From contig NC_060110.1 in NCBI RefSeq assembly GCF_021155765.1, positions 13,662,001 to 13,726,000 of the forward strand: DNA of 64,000 bases, given 5' to 3'. The DNA is from Diprion similis (taxonomy: Eukaryota; Arthropoda; Insecta; Hymenoptera; Diprionidae). Shown here in pieces: positions 23,537 to 33,625 of the stretch; within the stretch, counting starts at the first letter, position 1; the number at the start of each line of letters is the position of its first letter. Under the pieces are notes generated by a model that did no database searches, had not been told where the DNA came from, and worked only from the letters and a program-made list of their open reading frames with translations. Both the position numbers and the translations under genes were made by a program.

Positions 23537-26500
23537 GTATTTATCGATCCTTTGACATTGTTTTCGACAATGAGGCTGATTATTTTGTGTATTCCTAATC
23601 TAAAGCGCGAACATCATTCTTTGTGGATAAGAATTGTGATCCGCTCTCACATTCCGCGGTTCCTAACCTCTCTAACCTCACTTATTCATGCCTCTTGAGT
23701 GCGGAATGCGTCAGTAGACTTTGGCTGAGATTTTGTTTGAGGTTAGTTGATTATTCACCTCGATTTGTAGTTTGTGACATTCTTTCAACGGCTGGTACTT
23801 ATTTTACTAGCTATATTGTGTGATTTCTATTTCATTACTTTTCACCGTCGCTCACGTTAATACTCCTCACCACTTCGCTCTATGTTTTTGTCTGAAATTT
23901 GAGAAAGCTTTAGGATTCATTCTCCGGACAGAAACCTGATGCTTTTTAAGAACTCCAGAGAAACTTGAGCTGACTGAAAATTCTTGATTGTATTTATGCG
24001 AATCATTTGTATGCGTTAAATCGGTTGATTGACACGCATTAAACACAATTGTTGGTACAAAAAGCTCAATAAGAGACAGGAATGGCAAATAAGCCACATT
24101 GATTACGATATCGCTGCGTATAAAACATCCGTCGAGTCAGAAACATGAAATGCGGTATACCGAACCCAGGGACCATCGAGACTGCAGACAGCCTGTGATG
24201 TCGTCGTAGCCTCAATGCAGGAATCAGTGTGGAAAGCAGTTCTTTGGTCCGGAACTGACAACAAGGAAAATTTAACATCAGTTATCGACAAGCCTATGGC
24301 ACTAATATCAATGTTAAAAAACATGACTAAAGTTTATTCGACACAATCGATGGCCTATTGCTTGCCTGTAATTATTTCAGTGGGAATCGACGACAGCATG
24401 CAAAGCCTGGCGGAAGAAAATTAGCTGTCTACAGTTTGCGAAGCAAAAAACTTCAGTCGTTTTTGAACCATTCTTATCATGTCACTTGCTTGCCGATATT
24501 CATCAATGATATCTATTATTAATTTTGTTATACCAGTATTTTTCCAGTAAGACATCGTTTTGCTCAGTTGAAATACTATTTTGATTAATAAGCAGTATTT
24601 TCAATATTATAACATTAAAATTTCTTTTTCGGTTCTTACCGATTTATGAGCTTCCCGTTCGTTTTCGGAATTTACAAATCCCAAGTTTTTTGGTATGTAT
24701 ATAATATTCACGGTTTTCGATGGTGAATGAATGATTATCGAAAAACTTGTTACACTTTTAAATTCTGTTGAGCAAGTAATAAATCTGTTAATTATATTAT
24801 AAATACCTCTACAGAGCATCAAGTAACTTTTATTTTGTACAACAAAAGTTAACAAGCTATCAATGTATATCATATTTATAATAATCCACAGTATAGATTA
24901 TTGTTTCGATATTTCTGAGACACGTTATGAAGTGCTTTTCACGGGGCTGCAGTAATAGAGCTATTTCATAACTTCAATGTAAAGACGTTCAAGATTTATT
25001 TTTCTTTTTCTTTCAAGAAGGTGATAAATTGCTCCCATCTGCATGTACATATTGCTATATGTACGAATGTATATAGTCGACATCTCCCCATTGGAATTGC
25101 CTCTGTTCGAAATATTCTGAATATTACATATCTGCTACATTGAAACGTTAAATCATAATTTATGCTTTGATTTACACTCCGACGCATCTTTTATTAGATT
25201 TTCATTTATTGGAGGGTGGAAATTGGCTGGTATACAAAATTCTCCTCACGTTATGTAACATATTATACGTTATCCTCCGTTTCGGTCTTACCTTTTATTC
25301 CCCAACCAATTAGACATATTACCAAGACAGGGGTGGTTCAAGATTTGCTATCCAGTATTCAGTATTTTATATTCATACCGTAGATTTGTTATTAAAAAAG
25401 AATTCAAAAATTACACACGACAGACGCGAACGACGTCATTCTCAGGCTTGCCAATCGCACGCCAATTGTTCTTCTCACGATAGACGAGCCAAGTCGAATG
25501 TTGATTCTGTGTGGGAGTCTTTTGAACCGGATTCAAATCCGAGACTACACCCCACGTGAGTTTTTCAATACGCAAATTCGCGAGGATGGCCCAGCGGGGC
25601 GCACCGAATGGACTATTTCCCTTATTTATCGCCTTTGTGCTCCACACTGTATCAAACTCCGATATGTTTTCGCACGCATCTCTGGAGACCGCGGGGGGTT
25701 CCGTAAAAATAGGGACGAAGAAGGAGCTGGGGGAGTACAGTGGATATAATAAGAATATGTGAATATCTTGAAATCGAAGAAACCCTCGTGCCAATGACTG
25801 CGACGCGGCGACGTTTGGTTCTACCTTCGTCCGCAATACTCACTCGTTGCATATTTTACCCCACGTGCATAATATCTCTCGTGTTATTCTCGTGTGATTA
25901 CAGCCATTTTTCGATAGCGATTTCGGCCGGGGTGAAGATGCAACTGTGCGGAGGAAGCTCAAGCTTTAACGCGAATTTACCGGACCAAAGGGGTCACGAG
26001 GGCGCCTCCTATCCAAACTTATTATACATACATCTCGATAAAAGTATTTCATTCGATTTCAATTTCTGCGTAAAACGTGGAGCGCATTAAAACCCCTGTA
26101 CATGCAAAGCTGCTGGTAAGAGGGGATGATAATTTATAGGAAATGGGTTGTTCGACGCTCAGATGTAATTTAATTAAAATAAATGTCGTCCGCGAAAAGG
26201 CGAACCAACACCATGGCAAATAAAATGCAAATTCAGACCCTTTTCCCTCCTCCGTGTAGGTACATGACACGTATGTGCGGGCATATATTCGACTGCACGT
26301 ATACACCCGATGTGCGTAAATGTGCCGTGCAGCCTTGCGGTCGTTCGCCGCGATATCCCGTCGGCTGTAAGGGATGGTCGAAATCCAGGGGTGCAGGCTG
26401 CCTCCATACCTACATGCTTTCTACTTCTCTCCGTTTGCCTCTCATCGACGCTTTGGCCAAACCCCTCGTCTCCCTCGTCCCCCTTTAGCTCTGTCTCTTC

Positions 26501-27262
26501 TTCTCTCTTCATGAAATTTTACACGCAGCAAATAATTCGCTGAGGCGGACCGCAATTTTTATCTCTTCGAAGGTAGATATATATGTGAATAATATATATA
26601 TATATATAATATATACATATACAACTGTACGAAAATCCCTTCACGGTAGAAGGGCCAGTTTTTAAATTAACGATCAGTCGTGATCTGTCGTGCGGGTTAT
26701 TATTTAATCAGAGGCATACGATAAATAGCAATTTCGTTTCTTTTTATTATTGTTTTTCTGCTTAAAATAAAAAATTTTACCGTTGAAATTCGCCAGGTTG
26801 AATTTATGAGTCTTCCAAAGACGTAACAAAATTTGCAAAAAAATCAAACAAAAAAACAATCAATCATTACATAATGCATTCTGGGAACATGAAGATCTAA
26901 GCTTTGTTACATAATCATAGAACTGATAGAAATCGAACACACGTGAATGAATCGTAAAATTTTGTCAAAAATTTCGAAACATTCTTCTGCAACGGTATGC
27001 AGCATTGATTGTTGGGGTGAAAATTTCTGACGATAAAACTGTTTATGGAAAGTTTCCGTATAATTCGTGTCGGTGGCGACGTGGGCGTTTTTTTCATTTT
27101 CCGAAGGCTGCAGCACCAGCAGCAGGGTGTCGCAGATCTTCGTAGGAATAATTACTTCTTTCTCACCCTGCACTAAATTTCCGTATTAAAGAACTTATCC
27201 CATTTCGTTAGTCAAAGGGGTGTGAACGTTTTCGTATTATCTCTCGCCTCCCGCAAAAAAGG

Positions 27263-27313
<51 letters not shown>

Positions 27314-29348
27314 CTTGAGGCCGCCACGAAGTCAAGGCGCGGTTAGACGTTCGCCGGTAATAAAGAAAGATAACAAAGATAACAAAGATAACTCGATGCA
27401 ATAAAAATGATTCAAAGTTTCCCGCGGTGGGCTGCCGGTTCCGATGGCGGCGCGGGTGACAATGGGGCGTCTTTGTGTTCTCTCCTCTTCTCTCCTATCC
27501 TGTCCTCCTCCCGCTACCCCCTTACCCCATCCTCTTCATCCACCCCCGACACGCTGTGATACCTATCTTCCGGTTTCAACTTCGCCGCGGGAAAGCCGAG
27601 CAACTTTTATTATTTATGACTAATATTTCAGTCATTTTAACTCAGTGCCAAGGGAAAATCTCTCTCTTCACGACCTCGGGACACCCGACTGCATTCGACC
27701 AGCCACTGAGCTTAACCTTCCTCATTTTTATAATTAATTACTTGTGTGCTGAATTGTTACATCTCTTATACTAGACACACTTGATAACCCTTATCTCATT
27801 GATCGATAACGACTCACGTCAACGCATCTTTGCTTATAGCTTTGAAGCAACGTTTCAGTTTGGAAATTATTATTATTATCATTAATTTTTTCAGGCACTT
27901 ACAATAGTTATCCTTTTGACAAGAGACCATGTCTTATGATACGGAAATGCGTATGTCGAATTCTTTTCACAGGGGTGAGTTTATACACCTGTCCGTGTGT
28001 GCGTACACGATAATGCATCCGTGATTCCCTTAATTCCGATCGAGCTTGTAAAACGTTGAACGTTTCCGTACGCACTTTGCAGCCTGAGGTCGACTGGCTG
28101 CGGTAATGGGGCAGTTAAAATTTAGCGCTCCCGCAGAAATGCGAAACATGAAATACGAAATGCGAATAACTCCGGTCGCAACGTCTACCACAAAAGCCAT
28201 TGTCTGCCACTTAGTGAATTCACGGGCACGCCGACCCCCGCCTTTGCCTCTCCTCCTGCTGCCTTCAATGTAAAACACTTCCGTGGATTTTATTGTTCGC
28301 TCGGCTTACGTGTATATTGTATATATGTATATCTATACCTACACGCCTATGCAGTTCGGGCTGGACCACGCGGGAGTCCGAGGGAAGAGCAACGTCCACC
28401 AATGAGAAATGTCAGCGTTAAATTACTTTTTAATTATCACCCGGAGGATTCGGCTTATTACGCTCGACGAGATATGTCAGCACTGCGCTGACGATTATGT
28501 TGAAATGCACGTGGGTTTATACCGATAACGTTCGAGATCGACGGAAGTCTGACAGGCAGACTGACGTCGCGTGTTATTTTTGGCCACTACTTGGACGGAT
28601 ACAATTTTTCATTTTGATACGCTCACTTGAATAATCAAATGAATTGTAAACGTCTGACTCTTTTCAATTTTCTTGAAAGATAAGCGCATCCGTTTATTTC
28701 TGCACCACACATTTACGCTTAAATTTTTTTGCATTGAAAGGAAACTGACGGTGGATATTGTTGGAGTATTTCGGAAAACACACTATGCGTCAGTAAAATT
28801 TGAATGCACAGTCGAAAAAATTTACCACTTATACCACTGAATTAATATTATACGTAAGTATGGAAAAATTAGTCGGTAAATATCTGGGGAATAATGTGTT
28901 GTAAAGAACTTATGAAAGTAAAATAAACAGACATATCAATTCATGGTAATATAAATTTGATAAACTGTAATTTATTCAGCTTTAAATACAATAGGTTTGG
29001 TATACGTTGACATTAAATATAGACATTTTAATAAATACGAATAGTTATAAGATCTGCAAGTATGAACTTAATATTATAACGGTTACTTGGTTCAAGCGAA
29101 ATCTATTTTGAATTACCATCACGCGAAACATCGTTTTAACACAACTTTTTTACAAGAAAGTAAGTGACAATAAATATTGAATACATGAAAAATTAATCAA
29201 ATACATCAACAATAGCTATCAAGTGAACATTAACGCTTTAACACAATTTGTTTACAAGAAAATAAATGAAAAAGTAAGTATTGAATATATAAGAAATTGA
29301 TCTAGTATATATTAGATCAATTTCCTACATATTCACTACTTATTTTCG
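23537..29348. other. Region after the Nup88-like exon
   Basis: This would be intron if the exon at 23327 is active. No second Nup88 exon is recognised. The AT-rich part (24.4-25.3 kb) has minus-strand segments with splice-like borders, described in the findings but not firm enough to annotate. Simple repeats: an AT stretch near 26577-26622, a GA microsatellite (27263-27310), and three copies of a GATAACAAA-like unit (about 27369-27392). The sequence from 27.4 to 29.1 kb shows nothing gene-like. Confidence 0.5.
27263..27310. repeat. (GA)n microsatellite
   Basis: This is a nearly pure GA dinucleotide repeat with one AAGA interruption. It is the second large GA tract of the window after that at 8653-8700. 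Confidence 0.92.
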
Positions 29349-29367
29349 TTTATTTTATTGTAAGCAT
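29132..29367. repeat. Three-copy AT-rich repeat forming a long inverted repeat
   Basis: Copy 1 (about 29132-29199) and copy 2 (about 29234-29304) are direct repeats sharing TTTAACACAA...TTTACAAGAAA...TATTGAATA and spaced about 102 bases apart. Copy 3 (29313-29367) is inverted relative to copy 2. The inner arms GAAATTGATCTA (29293-29304) and TAGATCAATTTC (29313-29324) pair perfectly around an 8-base loop GTATATAT, and pairing continues imperfectly for about 55 bases outward. The block lies 130-360 bases past the stop codon of the secreted-protein gene, within its likely 3' region. It could be a MITE-like remnant or a local duplication that inverted. Confidence 0.8.
29349..29359 (-). terminator. 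Poly(A) signals of the secreted-protein gene
   Basis: The minus strand reads AATAAAATAAA here, two overlapping canonical hexamers about 136-146 bases past the stop codon at 29495. They lie inside the right arm of the inverted repeat, so the transcript end would fall within or just after the potential hairpin. Confidence 0.5.
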
Positions 29368-29494
29368 TCTTCTTATATATGTATATATATGTATAAACAA
29401 TAATGATGAATGCCAACAGCTGTTCGAACAAGACACATCACCATTCGTTCACCTGTCTCAATGTCAAATAAATGTACATCAAGCTGTCATCATT

Positions 29495-30274
29495 TTAAAA
29501 AGATCCGGAGGACAGTCTAATTGCATTGATTATAATTTTTGCTTTGGCATCGAATTCGAGGAGTGAATCGTACTCGGCTGCTTGCAACGAATTGACTGAA
29601 TTCTCAATATTGGTCGCAGCTCCGGAAAAGACTTCGGCCACGATCCTTATCCCAACGTATATATTGTCAACACCATCGGTACATTTGGAAACTGCTTCAT
29701 TTTCGGCTTCGTCGATTACATCTTCCTGTATTTCAGATAAGCATGTTTGGGAATCTCGAATAACCGTGAAAACATTTTTCAACAAAGAACTGCATGCGGA
29801 ATTGATGTTTTTCTGTTGCGTTTTAATTTCTGTGAAAACTTTTGAATAATCTCCAGTCTGGTAGCGCGCGTTCGATAAAGCAATCATTATGCTCACTATG
29901 TCATTCATAAGTATTTTCTCTTTTTTTTGTGCAGCCTGTTTATTAGTTGCATCACCTTCCGAGTCTTGTTGCCGTGTTTCATCAACTGTATCGAAAACAG
30001 TTTGGAATCCTTTGTAAAGATGACGTGACGCTTTGTCTGCCAACGTTTTCAACGCATAAACGTAATTTTTACTATCGTCTTCCTTCCCGGTTTCAAAATT
30101 GTACATCGCGTCCATCAGAAAATCGAAACACAACTTGGCTGCACTTCTAAAGTCATTTGATATTGTCTCTGCGGCGGTCTCATACATGCACGTATCAGAG
30201 TTCTGCGCAGATGCAGACAAACAGCACTGTGCTGCCACTGTTAGCACGATGAAGATACTACTTTGCGTTTTCAT
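29495..30274 (-). CDS. Secreted helical protein, 259 residues, unknown family
   Basis: This intact single-exon frame starts with ATG and stops with TAA. Residues 1-23 form a classic signal peptide (basic MK start, hydrophobic IFIVLTVAAQCCL, cleavage likely after SASA), so the product should be secreted. The mature part of about 236 residues is acidic and predominantly helix-forming (heptad-like LADKASRHLYKGF, IVSIMIALSNARY, NIYVGIRIVAEVF). It has no further membrane segment. It carries five cysteines at 29, 49, 161, 178 and 198; the odd number leaves one unpaired or allows a dimer. No N-glycosylation sequon is seen. A Q/K/D-rich linker spans about 100-120. Length, helicity and cysteine spacing are reminiscent of insect secreted families such as DUF725/TsetseEP, but I see no decisive motif. 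The TATA/initiator promoter points to regulated, tissue-specific expression; a secretory tissue product is inference. Confidence 0.9.
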   Translation of the reverse strand: MKTQSSIFIVLTVAAQCCLSASAQNSDTCMYETAAETISNDFRSAAKLCFDFLMDAMYNFETGKEDDSKNYVYALKTLADKASRHLYKGFQTVFDTVDETRQQDSEGDATNKQAAQKKEKILMNDIVSIMIALSNARYQTGDYSKVFTEIKTQQKNINSACSSLLKNVFTVIRDSQTCLSEIQEDVIDEAENEAVSKCTDGVDNIYVGIRIVAEVFSGAATNIENSVNSLQAAEYDSLLEFDAKAKIIINAIRLSSGSF

Positions 30275-30316
30275 TTTTTCAGACTGAAATTCCCTGGGCC
30301 GAACCCGCTTTATATA
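30275..30316 (-). promoter_or_regulatory. TATA box and initiator of the secreted-protein gene
   Basis: Reading the minus strand, TATATAAAGC (30316 down to 30307) is followed by the arthropod initiator TCAGTC (30287 down to 30282), whose A at 30285 is the predicted +1. The first T of the TATA box is then at -31, the canonical distance. The ATG begins at 30274, leaving a leader of only 11 bases. The exact spacing of two independent elements makes this the best-supported promoter in the window. Confidence 0.85.
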
Positions 30317-33300
30317 CGGTTAGGAATATGTTTATAATAAATATTTATTCGTTTTTGAACGGTCGAAAAAACATTGATATTATTTGGCGCGCCATTGATA
30401 AATAATTTAGTTCGGTATTCGACGTTAGTTCAACTGTTTTTTTTTCATTGTTTCGCACGAATCAATTGTTATATTCCAGCTCGCAGTACTGCAATATCAT
30501 ATTTTTCAGTGAAATATAATATTTCGTGAAAAATTTATTGACGTTTCACCGACAGTTTGCCAGACTAAAATTACTGCTCAATGATCTAACGAAATCTAGT
30601 TCTGTTGTGCATTTCTACAACAGGCCTTAATCACGCATCTAATCATCACATGTAATGTAGTTTTATTTGCGTTTGTAATAATTACTCACCGAAAGTTTAC
30701 GATGAATCAAATCCTTTATGAGAGAACCGAGAGGAATTTTTAGTTTCAGTTACTCCCCAGTAACTATATTTTTCGGCTGCGGAAACAATTGGATACCAAG
30801 TGAAAATTAGTTTTGTAACCGTAACCAGAAAACATCGTATCGGTTAATATCTGCTTTGTTTATGGTCGCTCTTACCATATTTTCTAGTAACTATAACGAC
30901 CATTTGATTTCGGTGTAACGATAAATTCGCGTTAAAACGTTATTTAACTGAAAAAAAATATAGTCAATGTACTCAATTTTTGAGTAAATATGACAAAGTG
31001 TAGTTAAACACTCAGGATTCGCAGTTCTAGTAAAGTGCAACCGATTACAGAAGGGTATCAGGTAAAAAGATATAAAAGAACTTTAGCGAATTTGCATGCC
31101 GTACGAACCAATACACAAATGTCGAACAATGCCCATAAATATCGTGTATAATGGCTAGGTATACGCCGTGCAATGCTGCGAACTCGTCCATTCGCTGGGC
31201 AATAATCTTCGACGAGTTCATATTCGACACGGTGCTGGGCTCGTAAAGGGGCGAGAATGGGCGCGAACGGGGCCAATACCAAAACCCATCCCTCGTCCTT
31301 TTCTCGCCCAGGCGGCAGGCCGAGGACTCGATACGGTGTGAAGTGTGACGCACTTTGCCATAAAACTGCCAACGCTACCGTGTTCAATAACCCGTATACC
31401 ACATTGCTATATAAGCCCATCCTTTCGCGCCCGAAACTTCCATATTTCGAGTGTGCCATCCTCTTCCTCCTTCTCCTCCACCTCCACCCCCGATTCGGGG
31501 CAAGCGAGCGACGTTGCGTATCGCGAAGGCCCGAAAAATCCCGTAAAGATATGCGCGTGCTTCGAGGGGCGGCTGAATCCCCGGGTGAGGGAATGGAAAA
31601 AATTTCGAGTCGCGAAGTTTGTAATTGCCGACGGAAGTCAAGCTGGGACAAGTGACGCGATGGCGAAGAGAATACCGGCGAAAATGAATTGCAGGTTACC
31701 GAGGCGGGGGTGGAGGTGGAGGTGGAGGCATCCCCGAAGGTATTGTATTGGGTGAAAATCTACGAAAATTCCCGTGGGGGAGAATCCCGTGCAGGCACAA
31801 GTCGGAAACTGCCCTCGTAAATTTTTAAATTAGAAAGAATAAAGCGCTTTGGCGACCGAAGGCTCATGGCTGTATATTATCTATGTATATAGGTATGTTA
31901 TACGATCGTTCATTCCTACTTTTTCTTCACGCGGTTCACGCAGCTGCGGTTTTAAACAGCATCTTTTATTGCGTCAAGCTGACAGCCTGAGTGCAGAAAA
32001 AGTGCAATGGTGAAAATATATATTTATTTCGTTTTACTGATCACTCTGAATGATAGGAAGATAAGAGAATCATGTGGAAATTATGTGTAAGGATCTTCTC
32101 ATTTTCTCACTTACTTTTAGAGATTCTTTCAGAAAAATTGGGTTACTTTATAAGCTGCCCGCTTCAGTGTCATAATTATTTTGTGAGATTGCCCGGTGTC
32201 GTCATTATCAGGGAAATTTTCCGCTTCGAATTCCACTTGTCAGTAAAAAGTCTATCGTGGTTGTAAATTGTATGAATAATTCAATAATTTGCTTCCTAAT
32301 AAACTCAAATATTTAAAATCTTCGATACAGATCTCACAATTGACGCAGTTGACAATTATTTTCAAGTAATTATCACGACAAAGCCAGTGCAGAAGGCATA
32401 AAATTTTCGCTCTGATTAAAACTGCAGATTTTGGAAAATTCAAAATCTCAAAATTAGCAAATCCAAAAAACTCGTGAAAAACATCCCCTGCGTCAACGTG
32501 TCAAATAGCACGATAGATAAGCCTGCCCTCAGTTGAGAATGAAAACCAGATCTTGGCTCTCACATACATATAACCTAACACGCATACCACGAAGGCAATA
32601 TAATGCGGAACTTGAACGGCAACGCCGGCCGGGGTTGTGGGACTCCCTGAAAGGCGATTAGAAATTAACATCTTGCGGATCCACGGAACGGTCATAAAGT
32701 CGGTTGGCGAATTGGACTCGCTCGGCGTATCTCTCAAGAAATATACACAGCAATGGGGGTTGGATGGGTGGGTGGAGCACAATACTGTCGAGCATCTATA
32801 ACTACTATAGCACGGTGTGTTCTTCCCTACCTGGAAGATAGTAGAGGGATGGCGCCTTTATCTCTCAAGACACAGGATACAACAATGCCGCCTATTGTCA
32901 AACCTGGCCATTAAAATACGGGGACACCCTTACGGCTTCCTTGCCCCCTTTTCTCCCCCCTTACCCTTTTGCCGGTGCTTCTTCGGGCTCGGCACCACCC
33001 ACCAACTCTCGATGTATTACGCCGCCTCCTCTCCTCCTCCCTCTCCTCCGTTATTACCGGGGTATAGCCTATAAGCGCAGAAAGGGATCTGTACACAACT
33101 GTACACTCGAAGTGATAATAATTCTCAGCTAATAACCCTACCGAAGCATATTCCTTACTACTGACGCCGCAGTTTATTACCAATTTAACAACTTCATTAT
33201 CACCTTCAGACGTTGCGTATAGTCTTGAAAAGCTAATCACCTGTCATGTTGCCGAATTAACCTCAGCGCTGTGAGAATTATCTTTATTATCTATTTCGCA

Positions 33301-33568
33301 CAAAAGATGAAGAGAAATTTGGTCATGTTAGGTGGAATCGAATGACCATCGTTTATGTACTTCCATGTAGTTCCGACTATTCCACCGTTGATCGTTCAAA
33401 AAGTTATCTAAATTGGCAAGTGCCATGTGCGGAATTTTTGAAAGCTTTCATTTATCTCAAATCGGTAAGAATTTTTGAAGAAATATCGAACGTTGCGAGA
33501 AATCAAGGAGGTGTGAGAACCGAGCGGTTCATCCTCCGGATGTGCCAGAAGGGATGGAATGGCGGATG
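30317..33568. other. Gene-free right flank, block 1
   Basis: The first 700 bases, upstream of the secreted-protein gene, are AT-rich and may hold its upstream regulatory DNA, but no motif stands out. From about 31200 to 31760 the DNA is GC- and CpG-rich, with open frames on both strands at once and a short GGAGGT repeat (about 31707-31728); no start codon or conserved motif supports coding. Nothing gene-like is seen from 31800 to 33500. Confidence 0.55.
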
Positions 33569-33625
33569 GCTCTCGCATGTACAATGCGAGAGCATTGTTG
33601 AGTCAAAGATCGCCGAGTGCGATCT
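33569..33625. repeat. Two adjacent perfect hairpins
   Basis: GCTCTCGCAT (33569-33578) and ATGCGAGAGC (33584-33593) pair perfectly around the 5-base loop GTACA. Fourteen bases later AGATCGC (33607-33613) and GCGATCT (33619-33625) pair around the 5-base loop CGAGT. Arms of 10 and 7 bp with equal loop sizes, side by side, are unusual for random sequence, but the stems are too short for a microRNA precursor. Confidence 0.75.

Noticed and set aside
24124..24423. Plus-strand 69-codon ATG frame and matching minus-strand frames
   Set aside because: The frames are open in AT-rich DNA with mutually incompatible phases; no promoter or motif supports the plus-strand frame.
25411..25836. 141-codon minus-strand open frame
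   Set aside because: It begins without ATG, has no acceptor suited to an internal exon and no recognisable motif.
29248..29367. MicroRNA precursor
   Set aside because: The stem is very AT-rich and imperfect, the loop is next to a palindrome core, and no known microRNA sequence is recognised; a repeat-derived hairpin explains it better.
31058..31755. Long overlapping open frames on both strands (up to 197 codons)
   Set aside because: Several frames are open simultaneously in CpG-rich DNA; the longest lacks an ATG and none gives a recognisable protein or splice structure.
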